Assembly: GCF_007859855.1 (NCBI RefSeq)
Contig: NZ_SJPK01000004.1
Coordinates: forward strand, 375,646-439,645
Direction: 5' to 3'
DNA length: 64,000 nucleotides
Source: Allorhodopirellula solitaria
GTDB taxonomy: Bacteria > Planctomycetota > Planctomycetia > Pirellulales > Pirellulaceae
Part shown: positions 47,621 to 56,090 of the stretch, in pieces
How positions within the stretch are numbered: position 1 is the first letter of the stretch
Layout of the letters: every line of letters starts with the position of its first letter
Program-made: the position numbers and the translations under genes
Notes under the pieces: model-generated
The model's input: the letters and a program-made list of their open reading frames with translations, nothing else
Databases searched by the model: none
Told to the model about the DNA's origin: nothing

Positions 47621-47700
47621 CTTCGGCGTCCATGCGGCTTCCCTTGGAGGGTTCGTCCGCATCCAGCCGATTTTTAATATCCCATTTATGGTGAACTATC

Positions 47701-49305
47701 ATGAAACGTGAAATGCTAATCAATGTCCTCCAACCAGAAGAATGCCGCATTGCGGTTGTGGAGGACAATACGCTCGAGGAACTCTACGTCGAACGTAAGA
47801 GCGTCGAGGCATTCGCTGGCAATATCTACCGTGGCAAAATCGTTAATCTCGAACCGAGTATCCAAGCGGCTTTTGTCGATTTTGGCGTCGGCCGTAACGG
47901 TTTCCTCCACATCAGTGACGTCGAACCCCAGTACTTTCGTCAAGGTGGATACGACCCCGAGGAAATCATGCGGGAGTCCGACGAAATGGCTGCCGCCTCG
48001 GCTGCCCGGAACCGCGAGAGCGGCCGTGGTAGCTCGCGCGTCTTCAAGGGTGGACGACCGCGTATCAAACCACCGATCCAGGAAATCTTCAAACGCGGCG
48101 ATGAAGTCCTCGTCCAGGTCATCAAGGAAGGCATCGGCAACAAGGGCCCCACGCTCTCCACGTACATCTCCATTCCAGGCCGCTATCTCGTGCTCATGCC
48201 CGCACTCTCGCGGGTCGGCGTCAGCCGCAAGATCGAAGACGAAGACGATCGCAAACGACTGAAGAAGGCGTTGCACGCTTGCAACCCGCCCAAGGGACTC
48301 GGTTTCATCGTCCGCACGGCCGGTGCTGGCCGTAGCGAGGACGAACTGCACCGCGACATGGATTACCTGCTGCGTTTATGGAAGGCGATCGCCCGCCGCA
48401 TTGAATCCACCACTCAGCCGGGTGAAATCTACGAAGAGAGTGACCTGATCATTCGCACCATCCGGGACATCTACAGCGACGACATCGATCATATCCTGAT
48501 CGATGAAGAGGAATCCTATAACAAGGCTCGCGACTTTCTCAAAAGCGTGATGCCGCGCGTCGTCGATCGCTTGAAACTTTATGACGGTGAAGTGCCGCTG
48601 TTTCACAAATACAATCTCGAAGAAGAGATCGTCAAAATCAACCAGCGTCAGGTCCAGCTCAAAGACGGTGGTTCGATCGTGATCGATCCCACCGAAGCGT
48701 TGGTGGCGATCGACGTCAACAGCGGGAATTTTCGGGGCAAGGCATCCGCGGATGAAAATGCATTTCGCTTGAACCTGTCCGCTGCCAAAGAGATCGCCCG
48801 GCAACTTCGCCTGCGTGACCTCGGTGGTGTGATCGTCAACGACTTCATCGATATGCGGAAAGAGAGCTATCGACGTAAGGTTGAACGGGTTCTCCGCGAT
48901 GCGATGGCCAAGGATCGCGCCCGCACCAAGATCCTCCGGACCAGCCCGTTCGGCCTGATCGAAATGACCCGGCAGCGAATTCGGCCGAGTCTGAAGCGGA
49001 GCATCTACCAGGATTGCCCATGCTGCAAAGGCCGCGGACTCGTCAAGACACCCGAAAGCATGTCGATCGAAGTCGTTCGTACGCTCGCCCTCGCGGTCAA
49101 GAACAAGCACATTGTGCGTGTCACCGTACGCGTCAACGATTCCGTTGCTGCATTCTTGAACAACAAGAAACGTCGCGCCGTCTCGGCGATGGAAGACGCC
49201 GGTGGCATGACAGTTCAAATTCTCGGCAGCGAAGGTTTGTTCCCCGAACATCTCGAAGTCGATTGCCGCGACAGCCACGGCGAACGTGTCGAGATCGATT
49301 CCTGA
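47701..49305 (+). CDS. rng: Ribonuclease E/G family endoribonuclease
   Basis: 534 residues, near the catalytic-core length. S1 domain near residues 35-115 with an insertion (ARNRESGRGSSRVFKGGRPR), RNase H-like part, catalytic IDVNSGNFRGK and GGVIVNDFIDM (metal Asp residues), and the zinc-link CPCCKGRGLV, which dimerises RNase E/G. No C-terminal degradosome scaffold, so closer to RNase G in size. Cleaves single-stranded AU-rich RNA and processes rRNA and tRNA precursors. Preceded by the DUF2344 gene 80 bases upstream. Confidence 0.93.
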   Translation: MKREMLINVLQPEECRIAVVEDNTLEELYVERKSVEAFAGNIYRGKIVNLEPSIQAAFVDFGVGRNGFLHISDVEPQYFRQGGYDPEEIMRESDEMAAASAARNRESGRGSSRVFKGGRPRIKPPIQEIFKRGDEVLVQVIKEGIGNKGPTLSTYISIPGRYLVLMPALSRVGVSRKIEDEDDRKRLKKALHACNPPKGLGFIVRTAGAGRSEDELHRDMDYLLRLWKAIARRIESTTQPGEIYEESDLIIRTIRDIYSDDIDHILIDEEESYNKARDFLKSVMPRVVDRLKLYDGEVPLFHKYNLEEEIVKINQRQVQLKDGGSIVIDPTEALVAIDVNSGNFRGKASADENAFRLNLSAAKEIARQLRLRDLGGVIVNDFIDMRKESYRRKVERVLRDAMAKDRARTKILRTSPFGLIEMTRQRIRPSLKRSIYQDCPCCKGRGLVKTPESMSIEVVRTLALAVKNKHIVRVTVRVNDSVAAFLNNKKRRAVSAMEDAGGMTVQILGSEGLFPEHLEVDCRDSHGERVEIDS

Positions 49306-49418
49306 GCTGAACCGAGAATTGTAGATGAACCCTGCGGAATGGTGATGCTTCATCTATGGGCTGCGCGCGATCGGACTGCAGTGGTTTTCTCATCGATCCA
49401 TTGAATGAGCGAGATTTT

Positions 49419-50480
49419 ATGACGAATCATTTCAGCATGCTGGGGGCGATCCTCGGCCTGGCCTGTTCGCTCGTCGTAAGCGACCCCCTCGCTGCCTGCA
49501 CGGTGATGCGGCTGCAGCGAGGTGAGGACGTGGTCATCGCGCGGAACCATGATTGGGGTACCGACGGTGGATTGCTGATCGTCAATCCGCGTGGAATCGA
49601 CAAAACCGCGATCTCACCCGTCCAGCCGCATCGATGGGTGTCCCAGTACGGCAGCGTCTCGTTTGCTCAGTTCGGTCGTGAACTCTCCTTCGCCGGCATG
49701 AATGAGAGAGGGCTGACTGTGGACTTGCTCCAGCTCCGCGCGGCGGCGTTCCCCGCCGCTGATGCGGGCAAGCCTACGGTCAATGCAGTGCAGTGGGTGC
49801 AGTACCAACTCGATACCGCGGCCACGGTCGCCGACGTCGTCGTCAGTCTGGACCAGATCAACCCGATGCCGTTTCTCGCGATGCTCGAGAAAGTGCATTA
49901 TTTCGTGACCGATACCAGCGGCGATGTCGCGGTCATTGAATACCTCGATGGAAAGCTACACGTCCACCGGGGAGGCGAGGGCGTTTGCGCCCTCGCCAAT
50001 TCCACCTGGGAAGACTCCAGCCGCGCTATCGCAGCAGACCATGCGAGCAACAGTAGCGAACAGCGGTTCATGCGCTCTTCCTATTTAGTCACCAACGCGG
50101 GGAAGCAGCCCGACGATGTCGATCTTGTTGACTACGCATTCGCGGGGCTGAACAAGGTCGCTCAGGATCACACGCAGTGGAGCTTGGTCTATCAACCCGA
50201 AGCGATGCGAGTGAATTTTGCCACTCGCGCCGCACCGAAACGACGCTGGATCGAGTTCACCGATTTAGATTTCAATGAGGGAGCCGAACTGCTCTGTCTC
50301 GACATCAACGCGGATCTAGCGGGCGACGTCATCGAGCATCTCGAGCCTTTCACCAAAGAGGCCAACCGCCGCATTATCGATGATGCTTTCAATGCGGGTC
50401 ATGCGGGAATGCTCCGCGACACGGTCAAGGAAATGGTGCTCAACTATGGCGAGAATTTGACTCCGGTTGGAGTTGACTGA
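49419..50480 (+). CDS. Ntn-hydrolase, linear amide C-N hydrolase (penicillin V acylase/bile-salt hydrolase family)
   Basis: 353 residues from ATG 49419 (MTNHFSMLGAILGLACSLVV), a signal peptide. The first mature residue would be Cys of ACTVMRLQRGEDVVIARNHDWGTDGG, matching the N-terminal nucleophile and the R/ND pattern of the family. Later SFAQFGRELSFAGMNERGLTVDLLQL and a tail with RWIEFTDLDFN. Substrates in the family include penicillins, bile salts and acyl-homoserine lactones; here unknown. Secreted, probably periplasmic. Its 3' end overlaps coaE by 41 bases in opposite orientation. Confidence 0.87.
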   Translation: MTNHFSMLGAILGLACSLVVSDPLAACTVMRLQRGEDVVIARNHDWGTDGGLLIVNPRGIDKTAISPVQPHRWVSQYGSVSFAQFGRELSFAGMNERGLTVDLLQLRAAAFPAADAGKPTVNAVQWVQYQLDTAATVADVVVSLDQINPMPFLAMLEKVHYFVTDTSGDVAVIEYLDGKLHVHRGGEGVCALANSTWEDSSRAIAADHASNSSEQRFMRSSYLVTNAGKQPDDVDLVDYAFAGLNKVAQDHTQWSLVYQPEAMRVNFATRAAPKRRWIEFTDLDFNEGAELLCLDINADLAGDVIEHLEPFTKEANRRIIDDAFNAGHAGMLRDTVKEMVLNYGENLTPVGVD

Positions 50481-51078
50481 GCATGTCGACGATCTGTTCA
50501 CGCAGATCGTTGACGTCTCCGTTATTTTGGATGACCCAGGAACTGCGCCGGCGTTTTTCTGACCAGGAGAGTTGACGTCGCTCTCGACGGGCTAATTCGG
50601 CCGCGTCCCAGCCGCGAGCGGCCAGCAGTTGCTCGTGTCGATCGGCGGAAACCTGCAAGCACCACACCTGGTCGCATTGACTCTCCCAGCCGCTCTCGAG
50701 CAACAGGGGAACGTCGAGGATCACGAAGGGCACGCGTTCGGCAGCAGCCTGTTGGATTTGGGACTGGATGACCGCATGGGTGCGAGGATGGATGACGGAT
50801 TCAAGTTGTTTGAGTCGTCCTTGTGATTCGCCGTCATCACCGAACACCAAATCGGCGAGATCGGGCCGCGAGATCGCGCCCTCGGCGGAAAGGATTCCAC
50901 TGCCTAAGTGTTCGACAAGCTCGTCGATGACAGCAGGGTCTGTGAGCTGATCTTTGGCGATGGCGTCGGCATCGATCCAGACGCCGCCGTTGGATTCGAT
51001 GATCCTTGCGACTGTCGACTTGCCGCTGCAGGGCGGGCCGATGACGCCAATGACGATCGTTTTCGGAGATTCTGTCAT
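50440..51078 (-). CDS. coaE: Dephospho-CoA kinase
   Basis: Last step of coenzyme A synthesis. 212 residues: Walker A GVIGPPCSGKSTVARII, WIDADAIAKDQL (substrate lid), HPRTHAVIQSQIQ, PFVILDVPLLLESGWE, then RRERRQLSWSEKRRRSSWVIQNNGD. The ATG overlaps the hrpA stop (ATGA), so translation is coupled. Its 3' end overlaps the convergent amidohydrolase gene by 41 bases. Confidence 0.94.
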   Translation of the reverse strand: MTESPKTIVIGVIGPPCSGKSTVARIIESNGGVWIDADAIAKDQLTDPAVIDELVEHLGSGILSAEGAISRPDLADLVFGDDGESQGRLKQLESVIHPRTHAVIQSQIQQAAAERVPFVILDVPLLLESGWESQCDQVWCLQVSADRHEQLLAARGWDAAELARRERRQLSWSEKRRRSSWVIQNNGDVNDLREQIVDMLSQLQPESNSRHS

Positions 51079-54000
51079 GACAGCAACTTCTCACATCGTT
51101 TGGGGGAAACCTTCACAGCGGTACCGAGCGGTTGTGCGAACTGGCTGACCCGCAGTTCTTCGATCATCCAGCGGAATTCGGAGTCCGCGTTTTCACGCGG
51201 TCCCCGCTCCTCTTCATGCTTAGCTGCCAGCCAACGATCCCAAAGAGACTCGATCAATTGTCGTGATTGGGCATCACGCTCTTCGGCGCCAGCTCGGAGC
51301 TTATCGAGCCGGTAAGCAATCGCCTGCAGATAGCGAGGTACGTGTTGGAGATGCTGCCACGGCGTCCACGAGATGAACCCGTCACTGAAGAGCCAGGCCA
51401 ATTGTTCGTCGACATCGGCGGTTGCGGCAGCGAATTTAGCGGAGGACGTTTCCTCGCGGGCGATTCGCATCGCGTGATAGGCGGCGGTGAACTTCGTCAG
51501 CCAGGTGGCGACGTCTTGAGTTGCTTCGCCGATCCGGGCCGGGGCTTGCGCTACCCGGGAGGCGAATTCATCGGGCGTGCGAACGATCTCGCGTTTTTCC
51601 ACGACAGCGAGGCGAATCAGCAATTCCGCCAATGACGATTCGATCACACTTGCCGACAGGATCGGACTGAGCTTCATCTTCGCTTCTGCGATCGCGGGCA
51701 GGTGGCGGACTTGGGACCGCAGGTCCTTGCGGCAGGCAATTGCGAATAGCCTCGCCAGTCCCATCCGGCTGCTGGCGTCCGCCGCTGCGGGTTCGGAAAA
51801 CAACCGTGTCGAAACGAATTCACCCTGATCGACCAAGCCGGGGTACTGCGCCACCTGGACGCCCCCTCGCCGCCGGATGACCTCGGTCGGGAATTGTTCG
51901 ATGTCCCACTCAGTCATCCGTTGGCGAGACCAATCCTCGGTGTCCGCCGCCGTGTCCTGAGGGGCGTCCTCCTCGGCCGCCGCCGCTCCGAGCGAATGCT
52001 TGATCGCATCGACACTGCGGTCGGTGGCCAGCGTATTGCCTTCGTCGTCGACGACGCGGATGAGAAAACGCACGTTTGATTCCAGCTTGTCGTTCTGGAA
52101 GTCATCGGCGCGGATTGGCGTTTCGGCGTGCCGCGTTAGCGATTCGCATAGCGTCGGCATGAACGCGGCTTCCCCCCGGCGAGCGGCAATCTCTTGTGTC
52201 ACGGTTCTCGCCACATCGGCGGCCGGTACAAGCAGTCGTCGCAGTCGCTTGGGAAGCGACTTAATCAATGCTGTCACCTTGGTTTCGAGTTGTCCCGGAA
52301 CTAACCACTCGAGTGCACCGTCGCTGACCTGAGGAAGTGCCGCGCGGTGGATCGTCAGATGGATCCCATCTTCATCGGTCCCCGGTCGGAAATGGTACTC
52401 AAGCGGCAGTCGTGTGGCACCTGCGATCAATTCATCGGGGAACGCCTCTTGTCCGATATCTGCTGCGGAGGTTTCGAGCAGATCTTCTGGTCGCAGGTAG
52501 GGAGTGTCGATCTCCTGCTCACGGTTTGGAACTTCAGCTCCGCTGGGCGAACTCGGTGGGTCGGCGAGCCAGGCAGCGAGGTCCACGTCGTCGCGCAGTT
52601 GGTTGGCCCAGGGTGGTGTTTCGCAGTTGCGGTCGAACTTCTCCAATCGAGCTCGGTCGCATACCTCATCGGGCAGCCGAGAATGATAGAACGCCTGCAG
52701 GGCATAGTCATCGACGACCAGATCTCGCCGCCGAGTTTTTGCTGCTAGTTTTTCGATCGACTCGAGCAGTTGGCGGTTGTGACGTACGAACTTGGCCGTC
52801 GTGGGCAGTTCACCGTCGATCAATCCATTGCCGATCATCAGATTGCGAGCTTCGACGGGGTCGATCGGGGCCAGCGGCACGCGTCGTCGAAGGACGACGG
52901 GCAGCCCGAAGAGAGAACGCCGCTCATAGCAGAACGCGCCACCCGCTTTGCGGCTCCAGTGCGGATCGCTGAAGGACGACTTGAGCATGTGATCGCCAGC
53001 CGCTTCGATCCATCCCGGTTGAATCTTAGCCACGTTTCGCGCGTATTGGCGAGTCGTTTCGACGAGCTCGGCCGCTACAATCCACTTGGGTTTGGATTCG
53101 AACACGCCACTGCCGGGCCACAGGAACAGCTTCAGTCCTCCCGCTCCGGTGTACTCGTTCTTGTCGCCTGCCATCGCGACCCCGGACAGCAACCCGGTAA
53201 GCAGCGCCTGGTGGATCGACGCGTACCGATCGCTGTCAACGATCGGGGCGATCTTATCGTTTCGTTCCGGCGCCGCATCGCTGTACCGAATCGGTCCGAT
53301 AGACACTCGTTGTTTCGATCGGCGGGAGCGTTTGGCGGAGCGACGGTGGTTGGCATCGGGATCCGAGTTTCCCAAACTGCTCGCGGCGAGTTCCTTGAGT
53401 TGGCGATAGACGTCGGACCACTCTCGCATCCGTGTGGGCGATAGAAAGTTTTGCCGCAGCACGCGGGTCATTTTCCCCCGGCCGTACTTGGAGCTCATCT
53501 CGTCGTAGAAACGCCACAACCGCAGCAGGCTCAGGAAGTCGCTTTCCGGGTCGGTGAAAGGCGCGTGGGCTTGGTCCGCTGCGGCACGTTTCTCAGGCGG
53601 CCGGTCGCGCGGATCAGGGATCTCCATGGCCGCCGCGATCGGCAGGACTTCGGGCAAGACGCCGTGCTCGGCAGCCCCGATCAGGATACGTCCGACACGC
53701 GGGTCGACGGGCATTCGGCCGAGTTGCCAGCCAATCTCGGTTAGGTCTCCATCCTCATCGACGGCGCCGAGTTCTCTCAGTGTTCGGAAGCCTTCGCGAA
53801 CCGCTTCGATTCGCGGCGGATCGATCAGTGGAAAATCTTCGATCTTGCCTAATCGCAGGATCTTGCTTTGCAGGACGACACTGGCCAGGTTCGTGCGGCG
53901 AATTTCTGGGGTGGTGAACGCATCGCGGCTTTCAAAATCCTCCGCATCGTACAATCGCACGGCGATCCCTGGACCGATACGACCGCACCGGCCGCTGCGT

Positions 54001-55127
54001 TGGTTTGCGCTGGCGCGGCTGACCGGTTCGATCGGCAGTCGCTGCACCTTGCTGCGGACGCTGTAGCGACTGATCCGGGCGGTCCCCGAATCGATTACAT
54101 AGCGAATGCCGGGGACTGTCAACGAAGATTCTGCGACATTGGTCGCGAAGATGATGCGTTGTTTTCCGCCACTGGGATGGAAAATCGCTTGCTGAGCCGA
54201 TTGCGGCAACCGCGCATAGAGCGGTAGCAATTCCACACGGTTCTCGATCCCAAGTCGTTTGAAATGGCCGCCGACTTGGTGCGAGACATCACGGATGTCA
54301 CGTTCGGTCGGCAGGAACACCAGCGTGTCGCCTGTCCCGTCACGGCGCAGCGACTCGATTGCCGAGACCACGTGGGCTGCTAGATCGTAACCACGCGTCG
54401 CACCGGTATCGACATCTTCCCACGGCAAGTACCGCAGTTCCACGGGATAACCCCGGCCCTCTACGCGTAGGATGGGTGCTGGGACGAGCTCCCCGGAGTC
54501 GGCGTCGGTGTTCCCGAAGTGCTCTGCAAATCGCTCTGCATCGATCGTTGCCGACGTGATGATGATCCGCAGTTCGGGGCGGCGGTCCATCATCCGCCGC
54601 AACAGTCCGAGCAGAAAGTCGATGTTGAGGGAGCGTTCGTGCGCCTCATCGATGATGATCACATCGTAGGCATTGAGGTCCGGGTCCGATCCGGTTTCGG
54701 CTAACAGGATCCCGTCGGTCATGAGTTTGATCTGCGTGCGTTCGCTCGTCTTATCACCAAAGCGAACCTGGTAGCCGATCTCATTGCCGAGCACGGTGCC
54801 GGTTTCCTCCGCCAACCGGGCCGCGATGCTGCGGGCGGCCAGACGCCGGGGCTGGGTATGGCCGATCATCCGATCGCGACCAAATCCCGCCTCCAAGCAC
54901 ATCTTGGGGAGCTGCGTGCTCTTGCCGCTACCGGTTTCGCCGCAGATGACGAGGGCTTGGTGCTCGCGGAGCAGCGATACGATCTGATCGCGATGCTCCG
55001 AGATCGGCAGGTCATCGGGAAAATCGAGTGTGACCGGATCGCGATCGCTGCGTTTCGCCCGCGCCGGGGCTTCCGGACCGGGGGGGAGCGGCGATGTGAG
55101 TTCGGGACTACGGGGTTTCTGATTCAA
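51075..55127 (-). CDS. hrpA: DEAH-box RNA helicase HrpA
   Basis: 1350 residues, family length. Walker A ICGETGSGKSTQLPKMC, IIIDEAHERSLNIDFLLGLL (DEAH), ITSATIDAERFAEHFG, FLPTERDIRD, FATNVAESSLTVPGIRYVIDSG, RSGRCGRIGPG. Then the HA2 domain, OB-fold and the long C-terminal region typical of HrpA. Acts on RNA, for example mRNA processing or resolving stalled ribosomes, as proposed in E. coli. Precedes coaE with a 4-base overlap. Confidence 0.95.
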   Translation of the reverse strand: MNQKPRSPELTSPLPPGPEAPARAKRSDRDPVTLDFPDDLPISEHRDQIVSLLREHQALVICGETGSGKSTQLPKMCLEAGFGRDRMIGHTQPRRLAARSIAARLAEETGTVLGNEIGYQVRFGDKTSERTQIKLMTDGILLAETGSDPDLNAYDVIIIDEAHERSLNIDFLLGLLRRMMDRRPELRIIITSATIDAERFAEHFGNTDADSGELVPAPILRVEGRGYPVELRYLPWEDVDTGATRGYDLAAHVVSAIESLRRDGTGDTLVFLPTERDIRDVSHQVGGHFKRLGIENRVELLPLYARLPQSAQQAIFHPSGGKQRIIFATNVAESSLTVPGIRYVIDSGTARISRYSVRSKVQRLPIEPVSRASANQRSGRCGRIGPGIAVRLYDAEDFESRDAFTTPEIRRTNLASVVLQSKILRLGKIEDFPLIDPPRIEAVREGFRTLRELGAVDEDGDLTEIGWQLGRMPVDPRVGRILIGAAEHGVLPEVLPIAAAMEIPDPRDRPPEKRAAADQAHAPFTDPESDFLSLLRLWRFYDEMSSKYGRGKMTRVLRQNFLSPTRMREWSDVYRQLKELAASSLGNSDPDANHRRSAKRSRRSKQRVSIGPIRYSDAAPERNDKIAPIVDSDRYASIHQALLTGLLSGVAMAGDKNEYTGAGGLKLFLWPGSGVFESKPKWIVAAELVETTRQYARNVAKIQPGWIEAAGDHMLKSSFSDPHWSRKAGGAFCYERRSLFGLPVVLRRRVPLAPIDPVEARNLMIGNGLIDGELPTTAKFVRHNRQLLESIEKLAAKTRRRDLVVDDYALQAFYHSRLPDEVCDRARLEKFDRNCETPPWANQLRDDVDLAAWLADPPSSPSGAEVPNREQEIDTPYLRPEDLLETSAADIGQEAFPDELIAGATRLPLEYHFRPGTDEDGIHLTIHRAALPQVSDGALEWLVPGQLETKVTALIKSLPKRLRRLLVPAADVARTVTQEIAARRGEAAFMPTLCESLTRHAETPIRADDFQNDKLESNVRFLIRVVDDEGNTLATDRSVDAIKHSLGAAAAEEDAPQDTAADTEDWSRQRMTEWDIEQFPTEVIRRRGGVQVAQYPGLVDQGEFVSTRLFSEPAAADASSRMGLARLFAIACRKDLRSQVRHLPAIAEAKMKLSPILSASVIESSLAELLIRLAVVEKREIVRTPDEFASRVAQAPARIGEATQDVATWLTKFTAAYHAMRIAREETSSAKFAAATADVDEQLAWLFSDGFISWTPWQHLQHVPRYLQAIAYRLDKLRAGAEERDAQSRQLIESLWDRWLAAKHEEERGPRENADSEFRWMIEELRVSQFAQPLGTAVKVSPKRCEKLLS

Positions 55128-55305
55128 AACGTTCTGGGGATTCTCGAAGAGTGCAACTCGTCAATGGCCTGGCATTTTAGGCAGCGAGTCGTTTTTCTGG
55201 CTAGGTCGGGCGTGGAATCCTCGCGGGTTGGCTTGCGGCATCCGAAAGTGCTACTTTGGTAGTGCATCGATCTCTTCACGACCGCTTCCGCTGACATCAC
55301 CCGTC

Positions 55306-56070
55306 ATGGCCCTTTCCTACTCTTCCGGCAAAAAGAAAACGACGGCGGCGGGTGTCGCGATCGCGATCTTGATTGCGTTGTACAGCCTGGTTCGCCCTAG
55401 CATCAATGATGCGACCGGGTGGAGTCTGCCAGCGATCGCGCAGTCGCAGAGTTCGTCTGCGCCGAGCCAAAGCGAGTCCAACGGGACGACGGATCCCTCT
55501 GCCCAGCATCGCTCTGCTCCGCCAAAGTCGGACTCGCTCCAGTCGGCGTCGGGGACCGATGTTCCCGCAGCAGTCCCGGGGGCGAGAGCACCGTCCTCTC
55601 CAGCGAATACGGACGATCCTCGGGTCGATCCCACAGCGAACCCCAGCCCGACGGATGCCGGCTCGGTAGCGGACCCGTCGCTGAAGTATGGCCTGCTCAA
55701 AGAGATTGGGACTGAGCGATACGTCTCTCCTGCGGGCCTGCTCTACACGCCCGGCAGTGCCGAAGGTCACCGGCTCGAGCACCTTCGCCGTCATACTGAA
55801 GACCAACCCAACCGGCCCGGCAGTCACGGGGTCTTCGATGGCGGGATGGAGGGGGCGTTGAAGACGATTGACCAAGCCTACGAGAATGCGAAGATTGGCA
55901 AACGTACCACGAAACGGACCGATCGTGACCGCACGATTTATACCTCCGACATGGGCCGCCGGGTCGGGTACGTCGGTGGGCGAGAAGGGAATCAGAGACA
56001 CAAACCCATGGCCCGCCGCGTCCAGATCGTGCTCGAAGGCAATCGGGTTATCACCGCTTTCCCACGCTAG
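55306..56070 (+). CDS. Membrane-anchored protein with possible RNase-toxin-like C-terminal domain
   Basis: 254 residues from ATG 55306 (MALSYSSGKKKTTAAGVAIA); a 55228 start would bury the N-terminal helix. One hydrophobic helix (GVAIAILIALYSLV), then about 80 Ser/Pro/Asp-rich residues that look disordered, then about 125 compact residues: GSAEGHRLEHLRRHTED, PGSHGVFDGG, IYTSDMGRRVGYVGG and RVQIVLEGNRVITAFP. Two His close together, GSHG and a final TAFP strand recall BECR-fold RNases of polymorphic toxins, but this is pattern inference. I also see possible conservation within planctomycetes, so it may be a chromosomal protein rather than a toxin. Starts divergently from hrpA. Confidence 0.6.
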   Translation: MALSYSSGKKKTTAAGVAIAILIALYSLVRPSINDATGWSLPAIAQSQSSSAPSQSESNGTTDPSAQHRSAPPKSDSLQSASGTDVPAAVPGARAPSSPANTDDPRVDPTANPSPTDAGSVADPSLKYGLLKEIGTERYVSPAGLLYTPGSAEGHRLEHLRRHTEDQPNRPGSHGVFDGGMEGALKTIDQAYENAKIGKRTTKRTDRDRTIYTSDMGRRVGYVGGREGNQRHKPMARRVQIVLEGNRVITAFPR

Positions 56071-56090
56071 AGAATCGGTCCATTGATCTG

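Noticed and set aside
48376-49353. 325-residue frame antisense to the RNase E/G gene
   Set aside because: No recognisable motif; the plus strand encodes the full catalytic core.
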